A DNA stretch of 64,000 nucleotides from CAVRXQ01 sp963831155 (lineage in GTDB: Bacteria > Actinomycetota > Acidimicrobiia > Acidimicrobiales > Bog-793). The DNA lies in contig CAWHOY010000008.1 in NCBI GenBank assembly GCA_963831155.1, forward strand, positions 62,001 to 126,000. The letters run 5' to 3'. Shown here piece by piece: positions 27,423 to 35,548 of this stretch. How positions within the stretch are numbered: the stretch's first letter is position 1; each line of letters starts with the position of its first letter. Under the pieces are notes generated by a model. That model ran no database searches, was not told the origin of the DNA, and saw only the letters and a list, made by a program, of their open reading frames with translations. Made by a program: the position numbers and the translations under genes.

Positions 27423-28069
27423 TTGAGTCGACCGCGCGTTTTCCTCGTCGACGACCACGCGCTCTTCCTTGCCGGCGTGCGCGCCGAGCTCGGGACCGCA
27501 GTCGACATCGTCGGTGAAGCCGACGATGTCGAACCGGCGATTGAGCTCATCACCGAACGTCTGCCTGACGTCGTTTTGATCGACGTCCATCTGCCGGGAG
27601 GGAGTGGCGCCGCTGTCGTGGCCGCCTTGCATGGTGACCACCCCGAGGTGCGTTTCCTCGCTCTCTCCGTTTCCGACGCTCCGGAGGACGTCATCGCAGT
27701 GATCCGCGCGGGGCGCGCGGCTACGTGACCAAGACGATCGCGGGGCCCGAGCTCATCGAAGCCGTGCAGCGGATCGCCGAAGGCGATGCTGTCTTCTCGC
27801 CCCGCCTGGCAGGTTTCGTCCTCGACGCCTTTTCCTCGCTGCCGGCGGACGTCAATCCGAGCTTCGATCCGGAGCTCGACTTGTTAACGCCACGCGAGCG
27901 AGAGGTGCTTCGGCTCATCGCCCGCGGCTACTCGTACAAAGAACTCGGGGCCGAGCTCTCGATCTCGACGAAGACGGTCGAAAGTCATGTTTCGGCCGTG
28001 CTGCGCAAGCTACAGCTCTCGAGTCGACACCAGCTGACGCGATGGGCGACCGAACGCCGCCTCGTATAA
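27423..28069 (+). pseudogene. LuxR/NarL-type response regulator, disrupted by a 1-base frameshift
   Basis: Two overlapping frames make one regulator. The first (27423-27728, TTG start) is the receiver: FLVDDHALFLAGVRAEL, phospho-Asp in VVLIDVHLPGGSG, LALSVSDAPEDVIAVIRAG. The second frame continues with Y-VTKTIAGPELIEAVQRIAEG and the LuxR HTH LTPREREVLRLIARGYSYKELGAELSISTKTVESHVSAVLRKLQ. A normal protein would read IRAG-ARGY-VTK. The DNA has gcggggcgcg where gcgggggcgcg is needed, so one G is missing from a G-run near 27710-27715. Either a genuine pseudogene or a sequencing error; with correction it gives about 215 residues. It is the partner of the PspC-kinase. Confidence 0.85.
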
Positions 28070-28174
28070 CGCGTCTGCGAAACCTCTGCGTAATCGCGAC
28101 CCTTGTGCCCCCGCGATGGCTTGTGTAAATAGACGCGCTGAGCAGTCGAGTGTGTGCTACGGGCTTTTAGTTCC

Positions 28175-29146
28175 GTGAGCGGGATCGGACAAGGCGTGCC
28201 GATAACCAAAGAGGCGTCCGCACGCGCGATCGCGCGCCGTCAGCGCCGCGCTCCGGCCGCTGCCTTGGTGGCCGGGGGAGCGGTGTCCGTGCAGTTCGGC
28301 GCAGCCATCGCCGTCCATTTGTTCCACCGCGTCGGACCAGCCGGGGCGGTGACGCTGCGGCTCGTGTTCGCCGCGTTGGCTCTCGCGGTCATTTCACAGC
28401 GCCACTTCCGGCAGTTGAGTCACCTAAGAGGAAGGCGTCGAGACTTGTCCGTCGCGATCGGGTTCGGATTCGTGCTTGGTGGCATGAACCTCGCCTTCTA
28501 CGAGGCCATCGCTCGAGTGCCGCTCGGAGTCGCCGTCACGATCGAGTTCATCGGACCTTTGGCGATCACCATCAGTGGGTCACGTCGCCGATCCGACTTC
28601 TTGTGGGCGGTCCTCGCCGGAACTGGTGTTTTCCTTCTGGCGGGAGGCGACTTCGTCGGCGCCGTCCACCATTTGAACCTCGTGGGAGTCTTGTTTGCGA
28701 TCGTGGCGGGAGGGTGCTGGGCCGGTTACATCATCCTCAACGCCCAGACGGGTCGCCGGTTTGAAGGCACGACCGGCCTCGCCATCGCGATGGCAGTTGG
28801 CGCACTCGGGGTGCTGCCTATCGGTGTCGCAACGGCCCGGAGCCACCTGCTCGAGCCCGAGGTGTTGTTGCTGGGGCTCGTCGTCGCGATTCTTTCTTCG
28901 GTCGTCCCGTATTCGTTTGAGCTCATCGCGCTTCGGAAGGTGACGGCGCGAGCGTTCGGCATTCTGCTCAGCGTGGACCCAGCGATTGCGGCAATCGCCG
29001 GACTGGCGGTTCTCGGCCAACGTCTTTCGTGGGTGGAAGTGGTCGCCCTGGTCCTCGTCGTCGCTGCAAATGCGGGGAGCAGCTGGTTCGACTCGAGAGG
29101 GAAGTCGTTGCCAACCGCGGAACCGAGCGTCGCCGGCACGGCGTGA
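28175..29146 (+). CDS. EamA/DMT family transporter (RhtA-like)
   Basis: About 323 residues with ten predicted membrane helices in two EamA repeats. The N-terminal repeat has VSVQFGAAIAVHLFHRVGPAGAVTLRLVFAA in pieces and EAIARVPLGVAVTIEFIGPL; the second repeat has GGCWAGYIILNAQTGRRF and LRKVTARAFGILLSVDPAIAAIAG. The pattern SVQFGAA...GPxxxxxLR and PLGxAVTxEFxGPL is close to the threonine/homoserine exporter RhtA. Likely amino-acid or metabolite efflux. Several GTG starts (28154, 28175, 28196) are possible and none has a strong ribosome site. Confidence 0.88.
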   Translation: MSGIGQGVPITKEASARAIARRQRRAPAAALVAGGAVSVQFGAAIAVHLFHRVGPAGAVTLRLVFAALALAVISQRHFRQLSHLRGRRRDLSVAIGFGFVLGGMNLAFYEAIARVPLGVAVTIEFIGPLAITISGSRRRSDFLWAVLAGTGVFLLAGGDFVGAVHHLNLVGVLFAIVAGGCWAGYIILNAQTGRRFEGTTGLAIAMAVGALGVLPIGVATARSHLLEPEVLLLGLVVAILSSVVPYSFELIALRKVTARAFGILLSVDPAIAAIAGLAVLGQRLSWVEVVALVLVVAANAGSSWFDSRGKSLPTAEPSVAGTA

Positions 29147-29239
29147 CGTGTTGCCGGTGCCCCCTTCGCATCCCAAGACGCGACGTAGACCTGAAGAAAA
29201 TGGGGACGACCATTCTTGAGAACCGGCCGTGAGTGATCC

Positions 29240-29258
29240 TTCGGCCGCGAAAGCCGAA
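29240..29258. terminator. Stem-loop between convergent exporter and amidohydrolase genes
   Basis: A 6-bp stem ttcggc / gccgaa with a 7-nt cgcgaaa loop in the 182 bp between the convergent genes. No U-tract follows, so terminator function is uncertain. The rest of this interval holds no gene. Confidence 0.3.
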
Positions 29259-29328
29259 CAAAGACGGCTAGGTGCGAGAGGGTAGAAGTCTCGGTCGACG
29301 CCTCAAATCTCCCGGTGAGAAGTGGCAG

Positions 29329-30705
29329 TCAGGAAGTCGGCGGGTCGAGTCCACTCGACTCCGCCGCCAGCGCACGCCGTCGATCGAACAGCTCCTCTGC
29401 CGCTTGTTGCGCTGTTACTCGGATTCTTTCGGCATCGACCGAGAGCACCCGACCGCAGTCAACTAGCTTTCTCCCGTCCACCCACACCTGATCGACGTCT
29501 TGCCCGCTCGCCGAAAACACCAAATGCGCGGCGACATTGAAGTCGTCTCCATGCATCACTGGCGTGGTGTGCAGTCCACGTAGATCGACGGTGATGAGAT
29601 CGGCGCGCTTACCCACCTCGAGAGAACCCGTCATCGATCCGAGTCCGAGCGCGGTAGCGCCCTCGAGCGTCGCCATGGAAAGGACATCCCAGGGGTCACC
29701 AGCCGTCGGGTCCATCGTCGACACCTTTTCGAGCAGCGATGCAAATTTCATCTCTTCAAGAATGTCGAGATTGTTGTTCTCTTTTTCTCCGTCGCTGCCA
29801 AGACCGACCGGAATATGGGCGGCGCGCATGTCCCTTATCCGCGCGGGTCCTGATGAAAGCTTCATGTTCGAACACGGGCAGTGTGCGACAGCGGTGCCGG
29901 TCTCGGCAAGCAATTCGATTTCTCGATCGTCCAACCACACGCAATGCGCGATGACCGTGCGCGGACTGAGGATGCCCCTGTTGAAGAACTCCTCGATCGG
30001 ACGGCGACCGTAACGACGAAGGCACTCGATCACTTCCGAGATCGTCTCCGACGAGTGCGTATGGATACCTGTGTCGAACTCGTCGGCTAGCGTCACCGCC
30101 TGCCGGAAGGCTTTTGGCGTGCAATAGAAGAGGTGCTCCAAGCCCACCCAACTTCGTATCCTGCCGTCAGCTGCGCTTCGATACCTCTCGAGCAACATCT
30201 TGTTCGACTCGAGCGATTCGAAGTAGTCGAATCCTTCTTCGTCAGCCACGTACGGCACGAGCGTGGCCCGAATCCCGACCTCTTCGGCCGCTGTTGCTGA
30301 TCCCTCGAGATACCTCCACATATCCATCACCGATGTGGTGCCGGCGCGAAGCGATTCCGTGTAACACAGGAACGACGCCGCCTCTGCGATTTCTGGCGTC
30401 AGTGCTCGGTGAGCTGGATCGACATATGTTTTCAGCCAGTCCCACAGCCCCAGCGATTCGGCGGTACCGCGTAGCAATCCCGAGTGCAAATGGCAGTTGT
30501 GGAGCCCCGGTATCACCGCGTGGTCACGTGCGTCAACAACCTCCGCACCCTCAGCTAGGCGGTCGACCTCTTCAACTTTTCCGACCGCGATGATCGCCGT
30601 TCCCTCGATCAGCACTGAGCCGGGGTCATAGACGGTGCGATTACCCTCGCACGGCAGCACGATTCCCGCTCGGACGAGCGTTTTCCGATGGTCAGTTCGC
30701 TCCAC
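29329..30705 (-). CDS. Amidohydrolase (MtaD/SsnA-like deaminase family)
   Basis: A 458-residue metal-dependent hydrolase. Metal ligands: HNCHLHSG (about residues 69-74), His in GIHTHSSE (about 218), His in VIAHCVWLD (about 255) and Asp in GLGSDGEKENNNLD (about 308). The closing dehydratase-like segment is ATLEGATALGLGSMTGSLEVGKRADLITVDL. This set fits the cytosine deaminase/5'-methylthioadenosine or S-adenosylhomocysteine deaminase group. GTG start with GGGGA eight bases upstream. It stands alone; the true substrate (adenosyl compound, guanine, hydroxydechloroatrazine-like) is not readable. Confidence 0.9.
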   Translation of the reverse strand: MERTDHRKTLVRAGIVLPCEGNRTVYDPGSVLIEGTAIIAVGKVEEVDRLAEGAEVVDARDHAVIPGLHNCHLHSGLLRGTAESLGLWDWLKTYVDPAHRALTPEIAEAASFLCYTESLRAGTTSVMDMWRYLEGSATAAEEVGIRATLVPYVADEEGFDYFESLESNKMLLERYRSAADGRIRSWVGLEHLFYCTPKAFRQAVTLADEFDTGIHTHSSETISEVIECLRRYGRRPIEEFFNRGILSPRTVIAHCVWLDDREIELLAETGTAVAHCPCSNMKLSSGPARIRDMRAAHIPVGLGSDGEKENNNLDILEEMKFASLLEKVSTMDPTAGDPWDVLSMATLEGATALGLGSMTGSLEVGKRADLITVDLRGLHTTPVMHGDDFNVAAHLVFSASGQDVDQVWVDGRKLVDCGRVLSVDAERIRVTAQQAAEELFDRRRALAAESSGLDPPTS

Positions 30706-30853
30706 TTGATGCGTCCCCTTTGCCCGAAGAAGCGCCCACGTTGCACTCGTCCTTTAAGGCAAGAACGTACAGGCGGTGTGTATGGTGCGAACTGACAAGG
30801 CGCCGGGCCGACCGGTCGGCGCCGAGACGAAGCCGATTCGGAGGAATGACGAG

Positions 30854-31123
30854 ATGGCCATCGGAATCCGCTTAAAGCTGACTGGCGTCACGCAAGAGCA
30901 ATTCGACGCGATGGACGCCGCAATCGGACGAGGGCCCTTCGACGGGTTGATCTTCCACGCTTCGGGACCTGTCGAAGGTGGGTGGGGCGTCCTCGATTTC
31001 TGGGAGAGTCGAGCGCATTTCGACTCGTTCATCTCTGAGCACGTGATGCCCGCCATGGCTGGCTCCAGCGCACCCATGCCCGATATCCACGAATTTCCGG
31101 TGCACGAGTACCTGAAGCCGTAG
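30854..31123 (+). CDS. Small dimeric alpha/beta-barrel-like protein
   Basis: An 89-residue protein starting MAIGIRLKLTGVTQEQFDAM; GGAGG nine bases upstream of ATG 30854 decides the start over the open GTG at 30776. The pattern GVTxEQFDAMDAAI...GLIFHASGPVEGGWGVLDFWESRAHFDSFI matches the ferredoxin-like antibiotic-biosynthesis-monooxygenase/ABM-like small proteins common in actinobacteria. Some are heme or quinone oxygenases, many have no known role. It is a monocistronic gene divergent from the amidohydrolase. Confidence 0.8.
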   Translation: MAIGIRLKLTGVTQEQFDAMDAAIGRGPFDGLIFHASGPVEGGWGVLDFWESRAHFDSFISEHVMPAMAGSSAPMPDIHEFPVHEYLKP

Positions 31124-31209
31124 GGCGGTGGGGTGTCAGAAACGACCGGAGCCTGATTGGCAAACCGCGCGAAGGTGACTGATCACGAACTTGGATGAAT
31201 GCCCTGACC

Positions 31210-31219
31210 GGAGGTGATC
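31210..31219 (+). promoter_or_regulatory. Perfect extended Shine-Dalgarno, within a palindrome
   Basis: GGAGGTGATC is complementary to ten bases of the usual 16S rRNA 3' end. The overlapping GGTGATCACC (31213-31222) is a perfect palindrome, so the ribosome site can self-pair or bind a dimeric protein. A GTG lies four bases after the SD core at 31224. Confidence 0.5.
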
Positions 31220-31223
31220 ACCA

Positions 31224-31253
31224 GTGAACCGACGTGGACGACAGGGCTCGTAA
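31224..31253 (+). CDS. Possible leader peptide (9 codons)
   Basis: GTG followed by AAC CGA CGT GGA CGA CAG GGC TCG TAA gives VNRRGRQGS, three Arg in nine residues. It sits just downstream of the strongest ribosome site in the window and 37 bp before the papain-like gene. It could be a translated leader controlling that gene, or chance. No family is known. Confidence 0.35.
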   Translation: MNRRGRQGS

Positions 31254-31290
31254 CCAGAGTTCTCACGGTCGCCTCGGACAGCGGTGAGAA

Positions 31291-32100
31291 GTGACGAGTG
31301 TCAGAACTCCGCGCGGCTTTTATCTTGGCAAGCTCGATCCTGTTCCGTCACCGTTTTCTGAATTCAAAACGTATTTCGAAACCGCTCCCGGAACGCCGCC
31401 GCCACAGGCGCACTGGGGCGGCTTGGTAAAAGTGCCGTGGCAAATGGACGGCAACGGACCGGATCCAGATGTCACGATCGCTCCACCGGGCTGGCCGGGA
31501 TGCGGCGACTGCGTCGAGGCTTACAAAGCGCACGGGCTGACGAACGCGAACTTCGATGAGGATGGGCAGACAGATCCCGTTCCGACGGCAAATGCTGTCG
31601 TCGAAGAGTACGCGGCCTATCAGCACTGCACACCGGCCGAGTTGTTTGCCGACCCAGGTCAGTACGACAACGGCGAGGACATGACGAACTCGCTCCTCGG
31701 TTGGTGCAAGCACACGCAGTACGGGGCGAAGCTCGCGCTCGAGGCTCCGATCAAGTACTCATCGCAGCCTGATCTGAAGAACGGCATCTACCTCGGTGGC
31801 GGAATCGGACTGGGGATCCAAATCCAAGAGGCGCAGGACGAGCAGTTCCCCGGCACGTGGGATTGGGTGCCCGGCAGTCCCATCATCGGCGGGCATGCAA
31901 TTTGGGTGTCTGGCTACGACGCCGACTTCGTGTACCTCGTCACGTGGGGTGCTCTGATCAAAGCGACGTGGAATTTTGTCGCTAACGCGGCTGACGAAGC
32001 GCACGCCGCGATCTTCCCGCAGGCGGTCGCCGCTGGTAAGGCGCCGAGCGGCTTGCTCATCGCGAGGTGGGAAGCGGACCTGCACGGGTTGGCCGCTTGA
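31291..32100 (+). CDS. Papain-like-fold protein of unknown function
   Basis: A 269-residue soluble protein with no signal peptide. Near residue 70 is PGWPGCGDCVEAYKAHG with a Cys in a GDC motif, and near residue 203 GGHAIWVSGYD followed by VYLVTWGALIKATW. This Cys...GGHA...VTWGA order recalls a widespread but uncharacterised bacterial family with a papain-like Cys/His pair. Peptidase or amidase activity is inferred, not shown. GTG start. It stands alone after the short leader described at 31224. Start choice is moderately sure. Confidence 0.75.
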   Translation: MTSVRTPRGFYLGKLDPVPSPFSEFKTYFETAPGTPPPQAHWGGLVKVPWQMDGNGPDPDVTIAPPGWPGCGDCVEAYKAHGLTNANFDEDGQTDPVPTANAVVEEYAAYQHCTPAELFADPGQYDNGEDMTNSLLGWCKHTQYGAKLALEAPIKYSSQPDLKNGIYLGGGIGLGIQIQEAQDEQFPGTWDWVPGSPIIGGHAIWVSGYDADFVYLVTWGALIKATWNFVANAADEAHAAIFPQAVAAGKAPSGLLIARWEADLHGLAA

Positions 32101-32233
32101 GCTCAGGAAGAAACCGGTGTTGACGCATGCACCCATAAAAACACTCGGAAGCTCCTAGCGCAAAGTAAATACAGTGTTCACGCGCAATCACCGCGATCCC
32201 CGCCGCTGTCGCCTCTTGACGAACGAGCTTGAA

Positions 32234-32836
32234 ATGGACGCTTCTCAGATAGAGACAATTCCCGCCATCCCGGGCACGTTCCGTCACATCGGCGTGGCGG
32301 ACGACCTCAGCTACGAGCGCGGCACCCTCTTGATCTCCGCGGGTCCGCGTACCGACTGGTTCGTCGATCCGGGAAGCGGCGAGCTGTCCGTCAACGCTCC
32401 CGCCCTGGTTGCACGGGTGCGCGGCGATTACATGCTTTCGGCACGACTCGAAGTCGAACTTGCGCGCACCTACGACGCCGGCGCTCTCGTCCTCTGGTCC
32501 GATGAGAACCACTGGGCGAAGCTCGCCCTTGAGCTTTCGCCGGATGGCGAAGCACTCGTCGTCTCAGTCGTTACCCGTGGCGAGTCCGACGACGCGAACT
32601 CGATTCGCATCGAGGGCGACCATGCCTTTATGCGTATCGCGCGCATCGGGGCTGCCCACGCCTTCCACGTCTCAGTTGACGGCGCGCGGTGGCGTTTCGT
32701 ACGTCATTTCCGGCTCGATGACGAGCCGGAAGTCGGATTCGAGGCGCAGTCGCCAATGGGCGATGGCTGCACCGCTCGCTTTTCCGAGATCGCCTATCAA
32801 GAAGGCGCGCTCGCGGACCTGCGCAGCGGTGCGTGA
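32234..32836 (+). CDS. DUF1349 domain protein (concanavalin A-like)
   Basis: A 200-residue protein from ATG 32234 (MDASQIETIPAIP); the frame is open to 32174. The DUF1349/'regulation of enolase 1' family pattern is visible: LLISAGPRTDWFVDPGSGE, NAPALVARVRGDYMLSARLEVEL, DAGALVLWSDENHWAKLALE, VSVDGARWRFVRHFRL and EVGFEAQSPMGDGCTARFSEI. The fold is a beta-sandwich that probably binds a carbohydrate. Its stop is one base before the stop of the convergent isomerase remnant. Confidence 0.87.
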   Translation: MDASQIETIPAIPGTFRHIGVADDLSYERGTLLISAGPRTDWFVDPGSGELSVNAPALVARVRGDYMLSARLEVELARTYDAGALVLWSDENHWAKLALELSPDGEALVVSVVTRGESDDANSIRIEGDHAFMRIARIGAAHAFHVSVDGARWRFVRHFRLDDEPEVGFEAQSPMGDGCTARFSEIAYQEGALADLRSGA

Positions 32837-32837
32837 A

Positions 32838-33236
32838 TTAGGCGCGGAGGCTTTCGACGAATTCGCGCGCCGCGGTCATGTCCTCGATCGGGTTCGGTGC
32901 CGCGTCGAGCTCGAGGATCGCCCAGCCGTCGAAGCCCGCCCCTTCGAGGCCGCTCGCCCAGCCCAGCCAATCGACGTCGCCGGTGCCGACGCGGCAGAAG
33001 AAGTCCGCGTCGAGCTCGAAGCGCTTCTCGTTCGCTTCGTCGCCGCTCGGCCACCTACCGACCGCGTCCTTCCAATGGGCGATCGTGATCCGGTCGTATT
33101 GGTCGCGCAGGACGTCGACCGGTGAGGAGCCGCCGAGAAAGATATGCGCAGTGTCCGGGCAGAAGTCAACGTAGGCGGCGTTTGTTGAGGTTCGCCGCGC
33201 TCGTTGATCAGTCGCGACCCATATCGCGTCGATCAC
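32838..33236 (-). pseudogene. Sugar phosphate isomerase/epimerase, C-terminal remnant
   Basis: The last ~110 codons match the C-terminal third of xylose isomerase-like TIM barrels: VDFCPDTAHIFLGGSSPVDVLRDQYDRITIAHWKDA, DFFCRVGTGDVDWLGWASGLEGAGFDGWAILELD and DMTAAREFVESLRA (in pieces). The family normally has about 270-300 residues; the N-terminal two-thirds, including two metal ligands, is missing and the first ~20 residues of the open frame have no likeness. A decayed gene ending tail-to-tail with the DUF1349 gene. Confidence 0.8.
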
Positions 33237-33255
33237 CGTTGCGCCGCTTTCATAA

Positions 33256-34866
33256 CTAGAGGCATATCAGGCCGAGTAGGCAATGAGACGGTGTCGTTGT
33301 TGTCGTCGTAGTCGGTGGGGGTTTCGTTGTCGTCGTGGTGGTCGTAGTCGGTGGCTTGGTCGTTGTCGTCGTGGTGGTCGTAGTCGGTGGCTTCGTCGTT
33401 GTCGTCGTCGTTGATGTCGTCGTCGGTGGTTTCGTCGTCGTTGTTGTGCCAGAAGACGGGGGCGTTGCCGATGTCGTGACCGAAGGTGCGGTCGTCGTTG
33501 TTGCGGGCGATGGTCCGGTTCCTTTGGACGTCGTGGGTGCGCTCGTCGCGGACCCACCAGACGTGTTCTGTGCCGCGGGTGTCGGATCAGTTGCCCCCGT
33601 AATCCGCGAACCGCCGGTGCCCTTGGAGGTCAAGTGTGCCGGCTTCACCGCATGTCGCCTATCTCCGGCACCGGATGGATGCCTTACCCGGCCAGGTGCT
33701 TCGGGTGCGGTGATGGTCGGTACATGCACATTGACCCCGTGCTGTGCCGTCACCGTGTGGCTCGCGCGAGCAAGGTTGTTTAAAAGGGGGGCTTGGTTTG
33801 CTGCCGCGTGCCACGCCAACGCGCTTCCGACCGAGACGGCAGTGATGCCGAGTGCTGCCTGTCCGGCAGTCGCAACGGCGTGTCCGACCAGGCTCAATCT
33901 CGCAACGAACGGAATGTCTGTGATCCAAGAGAGCGGGCTGGCGGCCCAGCGGAGCCGGCCGAGCGAGACGTTCAGGAACGCACGAACGATTACAGGATCG
34001 AATTGGGTTCCTGCGCACCGCGTCAGCTCCTTTCGCGCGGCGGCGACCCCCATCGCCTTTTTGTACGAACGAACCGCGGTCATGACCTCGAAAGAGTCCG
34101 CAACGGAGACGATGCGGGCGCCGAGGGACAGCTGGCTTGCGGACAACCCGAACGGATACCCCGAGCCGTCATAGCGCTCGTGGTGCTGCTCGATGACAAG
34201 GCTCCACTCCCCGAGCCATGGCGCTAGCGGTGCGATGAGGTGGCGTCCCTCCAAGGGATGATTGCGGACCTCGGCCCATTCTTCGTCAGTCAACTTTCCC
34301 GGTTTGTTCAAGGTGTGCGGATGCACCCCGAGCTTCCCGACGTCGTGGAGGAGCGCCGACCACCGCAGCCGGTCTCTTTCGTCGGCTGGAAGATGCAGTT
34401 CGTCGGCGATCAAGTCGGTGAACGCTCGCACCCGCTCCGAGTGGCCGCGTGTCGCTCGGTCGTGCCGGCTCAGCGACGCCGCGAGCGCGAGGATCTCGCC
34501 TGCCGTCTCGGTCGGCACGCTGCCGAGCTCGCCCTTTGCGTTTCGTTCGAGGTTTCGCACCGAGCCAGCCCGCCAGGCAACTTTCAGTCGCTTCGGCGCC
34601 TGATCCGGGAAGAGCATCGTCATCTTCAACAGCGCGGCCAACGGAAGGAAGCGCCGAGCGAGCCGTCCAAGTCCGATGAAAACAATGGTGGATGAGCCGA
34701 GAACCGCGACCCACCACACCACGTGCGCTGCGAGAGTGCTGCCACGAGGGAGAACGCGCCCGACCCCGACCGCGATCGCGACCGAGGCGAAGAGAGGAAC
34801 CAGCATCGTGGCACCGGTCAAGATGACACTGAGCACCGGTCGGGAACGCCACCGGTTTTTCGACAC
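33256..34866 (-). CDS. HD-GYP domain membrane protein with Thr/Pro-rich C-terminal stalk
   Basis: A 536-residue protein, GTG start. Two membrane helices lie at about residues 12-37 and 46-68. The HD-GYP domain (about 120-300) has GHSERVRAF, HDVGK (174-178), HPLEG, and the signature HHERYDGSGYP (228-238), so it should be a c-di-GMP phosphodiesterase-like hydrolase in the cytoplasm. A third hydrophobic segment (about 325-353) leads to a tail of 180 residues rich in Thr and Pro with TTTTTKPP repeats, ending in SHCLLGLICL. The predicted topology puts the tail outside the cell. The tail is encoded by 36-bp tandem repeats. Confidence 0.88.
   Translation of the reverse strand: MSKNRWRSRPVLSVILTGATMLVPLFASVAIAVGVGRVLPRGSTLAAHVVWWVAVLGSSTIVFIGLGRLARRFLPLAALLKMTMLFPDQAPKRLKVAWRAGSVRNLERNAKGELGSVPTETAGEILALAASLSRHDRATRGHSERVRAFTDLIADELHLPADERDRLRWSALLHDVGKLGVHPHTLNKPGKLTDEEWAEVRNHPLEGRHLIAPLAPWLGEWSLVIEQHHERYDGSGYPFGLSASQLSLGARIVSVADSFEVMTAVRSYKKAMGVAAARKELTRCAGTQFDPVIVRAFLNVSLGRLRWAASPLSWITDIPFVARLSLVGHAVATAGQAALGITAVSVGSALAWHAAANQAPLLNNLARASHTVTAQHGVNVHVPTITAPEAPGRVRHPSGAGDRRHAVKPAHLTSKGTGGSRITGATDPTPAAQNTSGGSATSAPTTSKGTGPSPATTTTAPSVTTSATPPSSGTTTTTKPPTTTSTTTTTTKPPTTTTTTTTTKPPTTTTTTTTKPPPTTTTTTTPSHCLLGLICL
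33308..33451. repeat. Four 36-bp tandem repeats in the HD-GYP stalk
   Basis: Units start at 33308, 33344, 33380 and 33416. The second unit begins gtagtcggtggcttggtcgt; the first and third differ by a few bases and the fourth is more diverged. Each unit encodes twelve residues of the Thr/Pro stalk on the minus strand (TTTTTTTKPPTT-type), so copy number change would alter stalk length without a frameshift. Confidence 0.85.
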
Positions 34867-34869
34867 CAG

Positions 34870-35037
34870 CTATTTCTCCGGTGGGGTGACTTGTGCGATC
34901 CGGGCCGCCAAACGCGCGTCGACCGAGATCGCCGCGAGCTCGGCGACCGTGGTCGGGAGCTTCGAAAGAACAGGTCCCCCAGCCTGCCGATCCATCACCG
35001 ACGATTCGCCCTTCGTATCGGCCGCTCCCTTGCTCAC
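34870..35037 (-). CDS. Possible small protein upstream of the HD-GYP gene
   Basis: A 55-codon frame with GTG start and TAG stop, ending three bases before the HD-GYP start. Its C-terminal part reads LPTTVAELAAISVDARLAARI, a helical stretch, and third positions are GC-rich as in neighbouring genes. No ribosome site is seen upstream of the GTG; an internal ATG near 34995 is possible. No family recognised. It may be translationally coupled with the HD-GYP gene, or be a chance open frame. Confidence 0.4.
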   Translation of the reverse strand: MSKGAADTKGESSVMDRQAGGPVLSKLPTTVAELAAISVDARLAARIAQVTPPEK

Positions 35038-35262
35038 CTAACGACCCCGAGTTCCTCGCTTTTTACGCTGAGGTTGAGGAAATTCTCGGCCGGTCGACCT
35101 CATCCCGGGTACCTGCCAGGAGTTCCGTCATCAGCGCAAGGGTCGACGAGACTAGGGAGCGGTTTGTCAATCTTCCGGACTTTCGCCCCGGGATAATCGT
35201 CCCCTGCGGCTCCGGTTGAGAGTTCCGAATCTTCAGGTGGCTCCGTGGACCGACAAAGTTGC
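35038..35262. other. Gene-free interval
   Basis: About 225 bp with no recognisable coding similarity in six frames. It presumably holds the promoter for the minus-strand small ORF and HD-GYP gene. A longer open frame crosses it on the plus strand (to 35219) but its sequence looks non-coding (Arg/Pro/Ser-rich, no start signals). Confidence 0.5.
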
Positions 35263-35487
35263 CTAGGTTCCATCCGAGAGGCGGTAGCGGCGCACAGCGA
35301 TCCCAGACCAGATCACTTCAACGACGCCGAAGGGCCACGCACCGGCGAGGAATCCGTAGGCGCTGGACAAGAGGCATCCGACCGCGAACGCAAGGATGAA
35401 CCTTCGGTGTCGCCGCTCCATCGCGTACATCGCCATCATGAACGAGACAGCACAAACTCCATAGATCGTGACCACGACCGTTGGCAT
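35263..35487 (-). CDS. Small two-helix membrane protein
   Basis: A 74-residue protein with two hydrophobic segments: VVVTIYGVCAVSFMMAMYAM, then ILAFAVGCLLSSAYGFLAGAWPFGVVEVIWSGIAV in pieces, and a basic end RRYRLSDGT. The ending AWPFGVVEVIWSGIAVRRY is typical of a conserved actinobacterial/proteobacterial small membrane protein of unknown function. It is a monocistronic gene; an ATG start is clear. Confidence 0.78.
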   Translation of the reverse strand: MPTVVVTIYGVCAVSFMMAMYAMERRHRRFILAFAVGCLLSSAYGFLAGAWPFGVVEVIWSGIAVRRYRLSDGT

Positions 35488-35548
35488 TCTTTAAGTCCAG
35501 CATTCGTGGTGGCTCACTGCGCGCCATAGGGGAAATCATCGAAGGCAG

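Noticed and set aside
25844..27694. 616-codon frame on the minus strand across the PspC-kinase
   Set aside because: A shadow of the kinase frame in high-GC DNA; no ribosome site and low-complexity composition.
33308..33451. Repeats of 36 bp that could suggest a CRISPR array
   Set aside because: Units are directly adjacent without spacers and are in frame with the HD-GYP stalk; they encode Thr/Pro repeats.
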